Origin: Dehalococcoidia bacterium UBA6495
GTDB taxonomy: Bacteria; Chloroflexota; Dehalococcoidia; Lucifugimonadales; UBA826
NCBI GenBank assembly: GCA_002435305.1
Contig: DJMH01000116.1
Span: 10,320 to 74,319, forward strand
Length of the DNA stretch: 64,000 nt
Direction: 5' to 3'
Position numbers and translations under genes: made by a program. This document shows positions 33,762 through 43,253 of this stretch, piece by piece. The notes beneath the pieces are model-generated. The model saw nothing but the letters and a program-made list of their open reading frames with translations. It made no database searches and had not been told where the DNA came from. How positions within the stretch are numbered: position 1 is the first letter of the stretch; each line of letters starts with the position of its first letter.

Positions 33762-34300
33762 TAGATTTTCCTATGACCGTGCATTATCTAGAAATATTTT
33801 CACGAGAAAATATCAATCGAAAGCTGGTTGTTCAAACAGATTTGAAAATAACCCGAGTCAGAGAACCAGATCCTGCTTTTGCGCAATGGCTGTATAGGAC
33901 AGTTGGTAGGGAATGGTACTGGGTCGATAGGTATTATTGGAGTTTAAATAAGTGGGAGGAATGGATTTCAGATTCATGCATATCTTTGTGGATCATGGAA
34001 CTCTCAGGTAAACCCATTGGGTTTTATATGTTGGATCCCCAAGATAATAACAATGTGGAAGTATCCTACTTTGGACTACTCCCGGGATACCTTGGAAGCG
34101 GGTTGGGTGGTTACCTTCTGACAAATGCTTTGAACGACGCATTTTCCATGGGGGCATCTAGGGTATGGCTGCATACTTGTAGTCTAGATCATCCATACGC
34201 TTTGTCCAATTACGAGGCGCGCGGAATGAATGTGTACAAGGTAGAAGATGACTTGCAACATATACCCGATGGGTGGCCTATACCTGACCCTCTGACTTAA
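33758..34300 (+). CDS. GNAT family N-acetyltransferase
   Basis: A 180-residue GNAT protein. SLWIMELSGKPIGFYMLDPQ forms strand 4, and LLPGYLGSGLGGYLLTNALNDAF is motif A, with the acetyl-CoA pyrophosphate loop (G-x-G-x-G/L variant). ALSNYEARGMNVYKVE is the typical C-terminal ARG-M block. The acceptor is unknown. It overlaps the enolase-superfamily gene by four bases (ATGA). An EamA exporter, a sugar-acid enzyme and an acetyltransferase in one unit suggest modification and transport of one metabolite. Confidence 0.85.
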   Translation: MIDFPMTVHYLEIFSRENINRKLVVQTDLKITRVREPDPAFAQWLYRTVGREWYWVDRYYWSLNKWEEWISDSCISLWIMELSGKPIGFYMLDPQDNNNVEVSYFGLLPGYLGSGLGGYLLTNALNDAFSMGASRVWLHTCSLDHPYALSNYEARGMNVYKVEDDLQHIPDGWPIPDPLT

Positions 34301-34304
34301 GAGG

Positions 34305-35258
34305 TTAAGTTACTTTTCTAAGTTTACTTAGGCTACGAAGTTCCTTTGGTGGATTCATGTGGCTGCCCCTGATCGTATATGAAACTTCACCGACATATAT
34401 ATCTCCGTGTGAATCTACACCGATACCATGAGGCGCTATGAATTTACCAGGTTCTTCACCTTCTTCAGGATGCCCAATTCTTCCGAGTTTTTCACCGGAA
34501 GGACTGATGATACTTATGTTGTGTCCATGGTTGGGAGGAGTAGGATCTGCTTGTGTCATACCTGGTAGCTCGCCAATATATATATTTCCGTCCGGGCCAA
34601 TAGTCAATCCATTGGGCATGAATATATTGTTCCAAACGTCTATAACATTGCCATCTGTGTCAAAAACTTGTACTCGATGGGCTTCACGATCCGCCACTAT
34701 GACCCTGTCGTCGTCGTCTACAGCTATATTGTGAGGTCTAAGGAATTGGCCAGGCTCTATACCAGGTTCTCCCCATGACTTGATATATTCCCCCTCAGCT
34801 GAATATTTATGAACTCGAAAATTTCCGTATCCGTCGGTTATGAATATATCGCCACTCTTTTTTGATACCGCAGCATGTGTTGGACGGTTAAAAGGTTCAC
34901 CTTTCCATATTTCTGAGGATTTACCTGGAGTACCTATTGTCATGAGTAGTTCACCTTCTCTAGTGAACTTAGTTATTGTGTGGATTCCATCATCTGCGCA
35001 GTAGACAGTATCATCAGGGCCTATCAAAATACCGTGTGTTCTATTGCTAAATATACCCGTCCCAAATCCTCTTAAGAAGTTGCCGTCTCTATTAAAAACC
35101 ATTACTGGATGCTCAGTATTACGGCTGAATGTGTATATCTCATCTTGTGAGTCTACTGCCACTCCGGGCGTCTCTATCAGTGTGGCTCCACCAGGGAGCA
35201 TTGGCCATGAATCTACGGCTTCATATTTAAAATTACCAGTACCGACTGTAACACTCAT
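34305..35258 (-). CDS. NHL-repeat beta-propeller protein (paralogue of 3240-4163)
   Basis: A 317-residue propeller built of NHL repeats (SGDIFITDGYGNFRVHKY, DDRVIVADREAHRVQVF, DGNIYIGELPGMTQ). It is related along its length to the protein at 3240-4163, including GEPFNRPT and the EWKGxGxxPGQFxxPHN/G blocks. It has no signal peptide. I chose the ATG at 35258 because GAGGG stands 6 bases before it; a frame extending to 35327 adds 23 residues that look unlike the family. Enzymatic activity unknown. It converges with the GNAT gene, 4 bases away. Confidence 0.83.
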   Translation of the reverse strand: MSVTVGTGNFKYEAVDSWPMLPGGATLIETPGVAVDSQDEIYTFSRNTEHPVMVFNRDGNFLRGFGTGIFSNRTHGILIGPDDTVYCADDGIHTITKFTREGELLMTIGTPGKSSEIWKGEPFNRPTHAAVSKKSGDIFITDGYGNFRVHKYSAEGEYIKSWGEPGIEPGQFLRPHNIAVDDDDRVIVADREAHRVQVFDTDGNVIDVWNNIFMPNGLTIGPDGNIYIGELPGMTQADPTPPNHGHNISIISPSGEKLGRIGHPEEGEEPGKFIAPHGIGVDSHGDIYVGEVSYTIRGSHMNPPKELRSLSKLRKVT

Positions 35259-35367
35259 TTTGTCCCTCGCTATTGTAAAAATATCTTTCTCTATGCTGAA
35301 CATAACATTAGCTAGAAATACAGTCAATTTTTGTTGAAATACGCAAAAGCAGCCTATTATTTTAATG

Positions 35368-35397
35368 TTGAAAACAGAACATAAGTTCTATTATAAT
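35368..35397 (+). promoter_or_regulatory. Promoter of imuB-dnaE2
   Basis: A -35 TTGAAA (35368-35373) and a perfect -10 TATAAT (35392-35397) are separated by 18 bases. Transcription would start near 35404, about 38 bases before the imuB ATG. The spacer contains the LexA-type palindrome. Confidence 0.65.
35377..35388. promoter_or_regulatory. LexA-type SOS operator GAAC-N4-GTTC
   Basis: GAACATAAGTTC is a perfect match to the GAAC-N4-GTTC core of the Gram-positive/Chloroflexota-type LexA box. It sits between the -35 and -10 hexamers of the imuB promoter, where bound repressor would block RNA polymerase. No lexA gene is in the window. Confidence 0.7.
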
Positions 35398-35441
35398 CAC
35401 ATCCTTAGCTTTATTAGTATATAAAAAATCAATTTAAAAAT

Positions 35442-36911
35442 ATGTCTAACAAAAATTCTAAAATCGGATGTCTTTTAATAACTCATTTTGGGGTTAAGTC
35501 AGAGATTAATAAAAACCCTGAACTCTCTGACAATGAGGTTATTTTGTATTCTCGCGAATCTTCTAAATTACCTGTAGTTGAGGATTTTTCTAAAACTATA
35601 AAGAATATTTCAAAAGGAATTCCACTTTCATCTGCATTGTCCAGATATCCAGATTCCGTAAGATTTGAATTTGATCGTAAAAATTATGAACAAATCTTCG
35701 CTTCAGTCATCTCAAATATTGCACGAATAACTCCAAAAATTGAGAGATCAAATTTGGGGATTATTTATATAAATATGCATGGGTTGAGTGAAATGTATGG
35801 AGGCGAAGCTAAATTAGTTACTCATATATTGGATTCAATCCCATATTTTCTAGAACCAAGATTTGGGATATCTGTAAATAAATTTTCTGCATATACCGCA
35901 GCTTTTTCTTCTACCCCCGGTGGATCTACAAAAATATTGAAAAATATTGATTCTTTCTTAGCTACTTTTAGTGTGGATATATTACCTGTCAAAAGAAGTA
36001 CCATTATTAATTTTCATAAATTTGGTATGCATACAATTGGTGATATAGCGGCTCAGGATTATGGATTGATCTATTCTAAATTTGGAGATGAGGGTTGTAG
36101 AGCTTTATTGCTGTCTCGCGCTGAAAATAGTGATTACATTTCTTCTAATAAACCTGCTCAGGATATAACTGAGCACGTATCTTTACCATTTCCTTCTGAT
36201 TCTCTTTCGGTTCTTTTTACAACGTTAGAATTTTTGGTACAGAGGGCTTTTATGCGACCTGTTTTGAAAAGTAAATATGTTAGAAAAATATCTATTTTAC
36301 TTGAGCTTGTTGGATCTCAGGGTTGGGCCAAAAGTTTGATCTTAAAAAGGCCGCTTGGTAATTCCAATGACTTATGTTTATTACTTAGATCAGAGTTAGA
36401 AGATTTGGAATTGCCCGGATCAGTTGAAGATATCTCGATTACAATTTCAGATTTTGTTGGAGAGCACGGTATTCAGTATCGTGCTTTTAAAGAAATTCGA
36501 GATCACCTCGATGAAAGGAGAGATCAGCTGGTTAAAGTAGACCGTCACATTCGCAAGAAAATACCTGCCAAGAATGCTCTTTACAAGCTTCTTACTGTGA
36601 ATGCAGAGCATCCGGTTCCTGAGCGAAGGGCACTACAGATTTCTATAGATCCTGATACAAAATTTTCTGTTATGTCTATTAATCTACCCCAAAAAATCAC
36701 AGTTCAAGAACTAAATAATATTCCTAAATTTCTATCTTTATCTAATGGAGATAATCTAAAAGTTAAAGTTTTAGACATCTGGAAGATTGACTTATGGTGG
36801 ATCCCGGATCCGATTAGTCGTACTTATTATAATATCAGTACACCTGACCATAAGATTATGACGATATTTAAAGATAGTGTTGGAAAACGTTGGTATCGTC
36901 AAAACTACTGA
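35442..36911 (+). CDS. imuB: ImuB-like Y-family polymerase homologue (inactive mutasome scaffold)
   Basis: A 489-residue divergent Y-family protein. IGCLLITHFGVKSE matches the ImuB opening CLWLPHFAL. The position that holds the catalytic acid in active polymerases (SIDEAYLDLTG) reads SNLGIIYINMHGLSEMYGG, with Asn for Asp, so it is probably not catalytic. The tail DLWWIPDPISRTYYNI then WYRQNY matches ImuB C-termini. ImuB binds the beta clamp and DnaE2 in SOS mutagenesis. The gene is AT-rich. It ends with a TGATG overlap with dnaE2 and is led by a LexA-type operator. There is no imuA next to it. Confidence 0.85.
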   Translation: MSNKNSKIGCLLITHFGVKSEINKNPELSDNEVILYSRESSKLPVVEDFSKTIKNISKGIPLSSALSRYPDSVRFEFDRKNYEQIFASVISNIARITPKIERSNLGIIYINMHGLSEMYGGEAKLVTHILDSIPYFLEPRFGISVNKFSAYTAAFSSTPGGSTKILKNIDSFLATFSVDILPVKRSTIINFHKFGMHTIGDIAAQDYGLIYSKFGDEGCRALLLSRAENSDYISSNKPAQDITEHVSLPFPSDSLSVLFTTLEFLVQRAFMRPVLKSKYVRKISILLELVGSQGWAKSLILKRPLGNSNDLCLLLRSELEDLELPGSVEDISITISDFVGEHGIQYRAFKEIRDHLDERRDQLVKVDRHIRKKIPAKNALYKLLTVNAEHPVPERRALQISIDPDTKFSVMSINLPQKITVQELNNIPKFLSLSNGDNLKVKVLDIWKIDLWWIPDPISRTYYNISTPDHKIMTIFKDSVGKRWYRQNY

Positions 36912-39900
36912 TGTACGTTAACTCTAAATATGTGGAACTACATGCGCATAGTTTTTACTCTTTTGGTGAAGGGGCTTCTCATATAAATGAACTCCTTACT
37001 AGAGCTTATGAACTAGCCTACCCTGCGATGGCTCTTACGGACTACAACATGTGTGGGGCACTAGAATTCTCTAGGCAATCGGATCATTTCGGGATAAAAC
37101 CTATAACGGGTGCTGAAATAATTCTTAAGGACAATTCTCACATAGTTTTACTAGCTAAAAACAGGATCGGATATTCCAACATATCACGATTACTCACTTT
37201 AGCTAATGGATCGGATCGTAGGGAACCTAGGTTAGATCCTATGCATATACCTGAATATGCCTCTGGAATCATACTACTCACTGGCGCACAGAATGGCCTA
37301 ATCTCAAATGCTATTAAAGAACACAAAATAGAAAGAGCAAAAATTGTGCTTAATAAATACAGGGAGTATTTTGAAGATGATTCCATCTATATAGAATTAA
37401 ATCGTAATTTTATGTATGGCGATTCTAACCGTATAAATTCGTTAATTTCTATAGGGTCAGATATGAAACTTCCGTTAGTTGCAACGAACAATGTTCATTA
37501 CCATATTGCTGATAGATACAAGTTACAAAATGCGCTCACTTCAATTAGAAGTAATACGAATTTAGATAAATTAACCCACCTTCTTAAGATAAATTCCGAG
37601 TTTTATCTAAAATCAGAATCACAAATGCAACGGTTGTTTAAATCTATACCCAAAGCCCTTACAAATACACTCGCTATATCTGATATGTGTGAGTTCAATT
37701 TGTCTTCTGATCTTGGTTATGAACTACCATCACCCAGTGTTCCAGATGGATTTACTCCTTTTACGTATCTTAGTCGCCTTTGTTATGAAGCTGCACAAAG
37801 ACGCTATGGCGAGGTGAACAATTCTGTAGACAATAGATTGAGAGAGGAGTTGAGACTTATAAAAAAACATAACTTAGCAGGCTTCATGCTTTTATACCGG
37901 GAAATCGTTCTTATAGCACGAGAAATAAGTGTTGATATGGGTAAGTTGGATTCAGAGGAACCTATAGAAATTAGGTCACCTGGAAGAGGTAGAGGGTCTT
38001 CGGTTGCCATGCTAACTGGATATTTAATAGGTATATCTCATGTCGACCCTCTACTATACAACTTAACATTAGAGAGATTTGTGCCAGAGGATTTAAAAAC
38101 ATTACCTGATATAGATATAGATTTTCCTAGGTCAATAAGAGAAAAATTAATACCTAGAGTCCATGAGTATTTTGGACCTCAATTTGCAGTACTCACAGGT
38201 ATGATAACCAGGTATAAACTAAAGGGAATTTTGAAAGATTTAGGTAAAGTTTTTGGAATACCAGATGGAGATATCAGTAACCTTTCAAAAAAAATTCATA
38301 ATTTAGATCCTACCTCCTTGAAAGATGAGATGTTGTCTATTCCAGAATTTAAAAATGTGGTTGATTTACCAGAATGGAAAAATATTATTTCTCTTGCCTC
38401 TCAGCTTAAAGACGCTCCCAAGACTTTGGGCCAGCATGTAGGGGGAATGATTCTAAGTTCTTCTCCCATTTCAGATATGGTCCCTTTTAGAAAAAGTGCA
38501 CTTGAGGGTAGATACATCATTGATTGGGATAAAGATAGTATTGCTGATGCAGGGTTTGCAAAAATAGACATACTCTCTCTTCCTGTTTTGGACCAAATAG
38601 ATGAATCCATATCTTTAATTCAAGATACAACAGGTAAGTTAGTTGATATTAGCCAAGTAGATCCAGAAGATAATGAGGTCTTTGACATGATAAACACAGG
38701 TTTATCAAAAGGTGTTTTTCTTCTCCAATCGCCTGCGCAGTTAAAGATGGGCCAACGTCTCCTATCAAGAAGTTTAAACGACCTTGCTTATCAAGTTGCT
38801 TTAATAAGGCCTGGAGTAGGTATGCAGGGTAATTCAGTTTCACAGTTTGTGGAGCGCTATAGACATGGAATACCGTGGCAATATGATCATCGTTTAGAAC
38901 AACGTGCTCTTGAGCGGACTTGTGGGATTATTGTGTGGCAGGAACAGGTAGTACAGCTAATATCAGATATATCAGGAATAGGCCAGGCTGAATCAGATGA
39001 GATGCGGAGAGGATTTGCTAAAACTAATAACGAGGGTCTTATTAAAATTTACTGGCAGAAATTTGTAAAAGGTGCCATAAAAAATGGGGTTTCAGAAGAG
39101 ATAGCTTACAAAATATTTTCTAAAATAAACGGGCAGTATATGTTTCCGGAGTCTCACTCTCATGCTTTTGCTGTTTCAGCATACCAGTCAGCGTGGTTAA
39201 AAACTCATTATCCATTAGAGTTCTATGTCAGTCTTATGAATAATCAGCCCATGGGATTTTATCCTTTGGAGACTATTAAACAAGATGCGAGGAAATTTGG
39301 AGTCGATTTTTATAACCCTGATATTAATCATAGCCAAAACAAATGTACGATTAATGGTAATTCACTTCTAATTGGGCTGGAATTTGTTAAAGATATTGGT
39401 ATACAGAATTCCAAAAATATTATAGATGAGCGTGATTTGCGAGGTCCTTTTAATTCTGTGGGTGATTTTATTCGCAGGGTTCAAATAAAACCAGATTCAG
39501 TTGAATCATTAATTTTTTCTGGAGCATTTGATTCCCTTATATCTAATCGTAGATTGGCTTTATGGGAATCAGGGCTTTATAAAGGCCCATCTGGGTCGCA
39601 AATAACTTTACCTATTTCGATGAGCGACAATATACCTAGTTTAGCTGACTTTTCCAGCTATGAAAAAATGATATTGGAATATAAGGCCATAAATATGTAC
39701 CCGAAAGGCCACATCATGGATTTTGTTAGGCCTCTTCTGCCTTCGGATGTTTCGAGTACTTACGATGTTTATTCAATGGGAGAGGGTGAATTAGTATCTG
39801 TGTGTGGAATGGGAATTGCTAGACAACATCCAAGAGGGCATAAAGGGACCATTTTTGTTACCGTAGAGGATGAAAGTTCAGATATTCAATTAATACTTTG

Positions 39901-40060
39901 GCCAGACATACACAAAAAATATATGAGAGTTTTAAAAGACCCTATTATTTTGGCTACAGGAAAAATATCACGACAGGACGGTACTACTAGCGTGGTTGTA
40001 TCTCATTTAGAAACCCTAGAACCGAAGATTGGATTACCTTCTGCACATAATTGGCACTAA
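36911..40060 (+). CDS. dnaE2: Error-prone DNA polymerase III alpha subunit DnaE2
   Basis: A 1049-residue C-family polymerase. A PHP domain opens it (ELHAHSFYSFGEGASHINELL), then the palm with PDIDIDF giving catalytic Asp400, Asp402 (and Asp404) and a third Asp553 in AKIDILSLP. These agree with Asp401/403/555 of E. coli DnaE. The fingers carry GQHVGGMI and QSAWLKTHYPLEFYVSLMNNQP, and an OB domain closes it. Its length (about 1050, against 1160 for DnaE1) and its linkage to imuB identify DnaE2. Role: translesion synthesis after DNA damage. I chose the ATG at 36911, overlapping the imuB stop (TGATG), over the earlier TTG at 36890. Confidence 0.9.
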   Translation: MYVNSKYVELHAHSFYSFGEGASHINELLTRAYELAYPAMALTDYNMCGALEFSRQSDHFGIKPITGAEIILKDNSHIVLLAKNRIGYSNISRLLTLANGSDRREPRLDPMHIPEYASGIILLTGAQNGLISNAIKEHKIERAKIVLNKYREYFEDDSIYIELNRNFMYGDSNRINSLISIGSDMKLPLVATNNVHYHIADRYKLQNALTSIRSNTNLDKLTHLLKINSEFYLKSESQMQRLFKSIPKALTNTLAISDMCEFNLSSDLGYELPSPSVPDGFTPFTYLSRLCYEAAQRRYGEVNNSVDNRLREELRLIKKHNLAGFMLLYREIVLIAREISVDMGKLDSEEPIEIRSPGRGRGSSVAMLTGYLIGISHVDPLLYNLTLERFVPEDLKTLPDIDIDFPRSIREKLIPRVHEYFGPQFAVLTGMITRYKLKGILKDLGKVFGIPDGDISNLSKKIHNLDPTSLKDEMLSIPEFKNVVDLPEWKNIISLASQLKDAPKTLGQHVGGMILSSSPISDMVPFRKSALEGRYIIDWDKDSIADAGFAKIDILSLPVLDQIDESISLIQDTTGKLVDISQVDPEDNEVFDMINTGLSKGVFLLQSPAQLKMGQRLLSRSLNDLAYQVALIRPGVGMQGNSVSQFVERYRHGIPWQYDHRLEQRALERTCGIIVWQEQVVQLISDISGIGQAESDEMRRGFAKTNNEGLIKIYWQKFVKGAIKNGVSEEIAYKIFSKINGQYMFPESHSHAFAVSAYQSAWLKTHYPLEFYVSLMNNQPMGFYPLETIKQDARKFGVDFYNPDINHSQNKCTINGNSLLIGLEFVKDIGIQNSKNIIDERDLRGPFNSVGDFIRRVQIKPDSVESLIFSGAFDSLISNRRLALWESGLYKGPSGSQITLPISMSDNIPSLADFSSYEKMILEYKAINMYPKGHIMDFVRPLLPSDVSSTYDVYSMGEGELVSVCGMGIARQHPRGHKGTIFVTVEDESSDIQLILWPDIHKKYMRVLKDPIILATGKISRQDGTTSVVVSHLETLEPKIGLPSAHNWH

Positions 40061-40079
40061 TTTCTAGTTAGACATTTCT

Positions 40080-40733
40080 CTAGCTGGTGGCTAAAAGTTC
40101 TCTCACAATATTTCTTTCAAGCTCCAGACCCAGCATGGTAGTGAGCTCTGTCCTACCATGGTCTCCAATGGTTACTACAAAGGAAACTCCTAAAAGACGT
40201 CCAATTTTGAAATCAATGACAGTCGTGGACAATACTCCCTCCTCACCAGATTGAACTGCTCTTATCCCAACGGATTTGTCGTAAAAATCATCGATTTCGA
40301 GTTCTTCAACAGCAACTAAAATTTGGTTTTCTCCAACTTCATTACCTACATTATTCCTAAATTGTTCAACAAACGTATCTGTCATCCACTTTTCAGAGTA
40401 TTCTTGATCTTTGAAAAGATGAACAACTGTAGCGGCCACAATATCTGAACCATCCTCACTCTGTGGTACGGCAGACGGTGATGCGAATTCCCTTAAGTAC
40501 CCAGTAAGTCGACCTGCCTCATCATATTTTTCCTCTGTATTACCAGGGAATCCGTGAGTGGCCATGGTTTTATTATCCAAAATACTCTCTCTGAGTAGTG
40601 AGAACCCGGCCAGCTCATTTGGAAGCTGACTCAAATCCAAGGTCATATTTTGGAGTGGTTCACTTGAAAGTTCATATGTTGCTTGTGCTAATGAATTTGC
40701 CATTTTTATTACTGTTAACTTTTTAGCCCACAT
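40080..40733 (-). CDS. Hypothetical protein
   Basis: A 217-residue soluble protein without a family I recognise. It has no signal peptide or membrane helix, and it is rich in acidic residues. Predicted strands lie in AATVVHLFKDQEYSEKWM and ENQILVAVEELEIDDFYDKSVGIRAV, and VLSTTVIDFKIGRLLGVSFVVTIGD closes the protein. It looks like a PsbP/LpqN-like or DUF-type alpha-beta fold, but this is only an impression. The start is uncertain: ATG 40733 lies inside a 16-base tandem repeat, and ATG 40703 is an alternative. Neither has a ribosome-binding site. Confidence 0.6.
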   Translation of the reverse strand: MWAKKLTVIKMANSLAQATYELSSEPLQNMTLDLSQLPNELAGFSLLRESILDNKTMATHGFPGNTEEKYDEAGRLTGYLREFASPSAVPQSEDGSDIVAATVVHLFKDQEYSEKWMTDTFVEQFRNNVGNEVGENQILVAVEELEIDDFYDKSVGIRAVQSGEEGVLSTTVIDFKIGRLLGVSFVVTIGDHGRTELTTMLGLELERNIVRELLATS

Positions 40734-40750
40734 CCTTTTTAGCCCACATC
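40719..40750. repeat. Perfect 16-base tandem direct repeat
   Basis: Two exact copies of CTTTTTAGCCCACATC lie at 40719-40734 and 40735-40750, between the divergent genes at 40080-40733 and 40857-43253. The first copy overlaps the upstream ATG of the minus-strand gene. It could be a recent duplication or a protein-binding site. Confidence 0.8.
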
Positions 40751-40856
40751 AATGTACACCTTAAGTATAAACCGGTTGTCCATATCAGAGGTAGCTGCTA
40801 TGCAGATGTTAAAATTCTCGTTAAGTGCTTTGAACATGCACTTGGAGTGCATCGTT

Positions 40857-43253
40857 ATGCTCTATCAGTTAAAACTTCGACACCTGCTTTTAACTACAGT
40901 TTTATATTTCTTACTCGGCACTCTAGCGTGTGGTGAATTTACGAGACATGATGAACATGATCTTGCGCAGACCTCTAATCCAATCTCTAGCCCAGGTTCT
41001 CCCGTTGCTCCGGGAAGCATATTCAACTCACGAATTTACCACACAGCCACTTTTTTAAGGAGTGGGAAAATTTTGGTCGTGGGAGGTGAATCCAATAACG
41101 GAGGTATAAGTTCCCTTGAAATATATGACACCGAAAATGGTAGCTGGGTTAATGGACAGTCATTGCCAAATCCTAGATTTGGGCATACCGCCAATCTCAT
41201 TGGTAGAGAGTCGGTATTAATCGCAGGAGGGGAGGATGGGGAAAATCCAACGGCATCTACAGTTGTATACAATGCAAATACCGACACGTGGACTTCTTCT
41301 TTAGATATGCTACAGCCCAGAACGAAACACGCATCCTCCATTCTCACAGATGGGAGAGTAATTGTAGTTGGAGGCACCAATAGTTCGGGAACTCTTTCTT
41401 CCGCAGAAATATATGACCCGGTTCTTCAACACTGGACATCTTCAGGAGAATCTCTTTTGCCAAGAATCGGTCATTCGGTAACTGCATTGAAGAATGGGAT
41501 GATATTAGTGGTTGGTGGCAAGATACCAATAGAGAAATCAAATCAGAATTCCCTATTACTGTGTGAAAATTCAAATGAGGCTCCTCCGTCAGCTGGGGTA
41601 ACTAAGGGATATCGTTGTAAGGATGGCGCTGCGGTCTTAACTGAGATTTATGACCCAACTAACAATAGCTGGAAAGAATCCTCCTCTCTGTTGACCCCCC
41701 GATGGGGACATACTGCTACTTTGCTCGAGGACGGTAGAGTCCTCGTGGCTGGCGGAACAAATAATTATTCGTCTGTTGTCGAGTCTGAAATTTTTGATCC
41801 CAACACTGAAACCTGGGTGTCAGCAGGGGAAATGTTATATGAAAGAACTGGCCATACTGCTTCTTTACTTTCTGATGGAAGGGTTTTGATAGCTGGTGGT
41901 TTTACGTACGTACCGATCAGTTACTCCGAAATTTATGATGCGAAAAAAGGTTGGGTGAAAACTGAAAACCTAATGGGCCCTAGACACTTGCATTCCGCTG
42001 TTCCTCTAAATGACGGGCAAGTTTTAATAATTGCTGGCAAGGCAGGCCTGTTTACTAATTTAACGAGAATAGAACTCTACGATTCTGACTCAGGTTCTTG
42101 GAGTATAAAAGGAAAAATGCCTGTTGCTTTATGGGGTCACACAGCAATTCCTTTGGACTGTGAAAATGTACTAATAGTTGGAGGCAAACGAAATGACGGT
42201 AGTTCTTTTAATTTAGCATATTTGTTTGACCCAACCACTGGCGGATACCAAACGACAGGGAAAATGAATGTACCTAGATTTGGCCACTCAGCTACCAAAA
42301 TTACAGATGGGTCCGTGGTAGTAGCTGGCGGATACATTAATCCTTCATTTCAATCAGATTCAGTTGAGATTCTAAAGCCTAATAAATTCGGTTCTTATGA
42401 GTGGGTCCCCGCTAAGTCGATGCCGATACCTCTTGAGCGGCATTCGGCTATTTATATTGGAGGAAGGAAGTTATTTCTCACCGGTGGTTGGAACGGTTCA
42501 AGTGCTGCCTCAAATACGTGGATTTTCGATTTCGATAACAATTTATGGGATATTGGCCCTCCAATGAAAGATGCGAGATGGGGTCATTCAATGGTTCGGC
42601 TTGATGACAAAACCGTTTTGATCTCGGGTGGTGTGGGCGACGATGGGTCACCGTTGTCGTCGGTTGAAAAATACGATTCAATTAATTCTACTATGGAGTT
42701 GTTGTCTTCCATGCAAGAAGCTCGTAGTGGCCACAGGCTTCTTAAAGACAAAAATGGGGATGTTTATGCGATTGGTGGATATGGTTCCGAGGGGACTTCT
42801 TTGCCGTCATTCGAAAAATTTCGCGTAAATTTCAATCAATGGAATAAATTACCTGATATGTCAGAAGCCAGGTCACACCATTCCGCGATAATTCTTAAGG
42901 ATGAAAATATTCTCATCACTGGGGGAACCCGGGACTATAACAGCCCTTCAGGTACTGCAGAATTATTTGATATGAAATCTGGGCAATGGAAATCGGCCGG
43001 AAGTATGAGGGAAGCTAGGATGGGTCATGTGTCTTATCAGTTTGATAGTAAAAATGGGTTTAACTGCCCCGATTTTAATACTCATGGCGAGGTATTTATC
43101 ATGGGTGGATATGGCCTCAGTGCAATGGACTCTGTAGAGGTTTATAGGCCAGGTGGGGGAGGTTGGTCCGCCTTTGAGTCTATCGTTCGAGGTTCTACAA
43201 AGGATAATTTCATCAGGTTAGTGAGGGGAATATCGCAAAATTGGCATCGTTAA
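40857..43253 (+). CDS. Secreted kelch-repeat beta-propeller protein
   Basis: A 798-residue exported protein. A signal peptide (HLLLTTVLYFLLGTLAC) ends at a Cys, so it may be a lipoprotein, although TLAC is a weak lipobox. It is followed by about a dozen kelch repeats of the form GRVLVAGGxxxxxxSxxxxEIYDPxxxxWxxxGxMxxxRxGHTA, roughly residues 45-790. These should form two stacked propellers. Kelch proteins bind other proteins or glycans. I chose ATG 40857, with GGAG upstream; 105 bases of in-frame upstream sequence hold a poor N-terminus. Its 3' end overlaps the FtsX-like gene by 13 bases. Confidence 0.88.
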   Translation: MLYQLKLRHLLLTTVLYFLLGTLACGEFTRHDEHDLAQTSNPISSPGSPVAPGSIFNSRIYHTATFLRSGKILVVGGESNNGGISSLEIYDTENGSWVNGQSLPNPRFGHTANLIGRESVLIAGGEDGENPTASTVVYNANTDTWTSSLDMLQPRTKHASSILTDGRVIVVGGTNSSGTLSSAEIYDPVLQHWTSSGESLLPRIGHSVTALKNGMILVVGGKIPIEKSNQNSLLLCENSNEAPPSAGVTKGYRCKDGAAVLTEIYDPTNNSWKESSSLLTPRWGHTATLLEDGRVLVAGGTNNYSSVVESEIFDPNTETWVSAGEMLYERTGHTASLLSDGRVLIAGGFTYVPISYSEIYDAKKGWVKTENLMGPRHLHSAVPLNDGQVLIIAGKAGLFTNLTRIELYDSDSGSWSIKGKMPVALWGHTAIPLDCENVLIVGGKRNDGSSFNLAYLFDPTTGGYQTTGKMNVPRFGHSATKITDGSVVVAGGYINPSFQSDSVEILKPNKFGSYEWVPAKSMPIPLERHSAIYIGGRKLFLTGGWNGSSAASNTWIFDFDNNLWDIGPPMKDARWGHSMVRLDDKTVLISGGVGDDGSPLSSVEKYDSINSTMELLSSMQEARSGHRLLKDKNGDVYAIGGYGSEGTSLPSFEKFRVNFNQWNKLPDMSEARSHHSAIILKDENILITGGTRDYNSPSGTAELFDMKSGQWKSAGSMREARMGHVSYQFDSKNGFNCPDFNTHGEVFIMGGYGLSAMDSVEVYRPGGGGWSAFESIVRGSTKDNFIRLVRGISQNWHR

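Noticed and set aside
34296..34310. Short inverted repeat CTTAA-GAGG-TTAAG between the GNAT and NHL genes as terminator
   Set aside because: Only a 5-base AT-rich stem without a T tract; too weak to call.
40752..40856. An N-terminal extension of the kelch protein
   Set aside because: It puts 35 residues before the signal peptide; ATG 40857 with GGAG upstream gives a normal signal.
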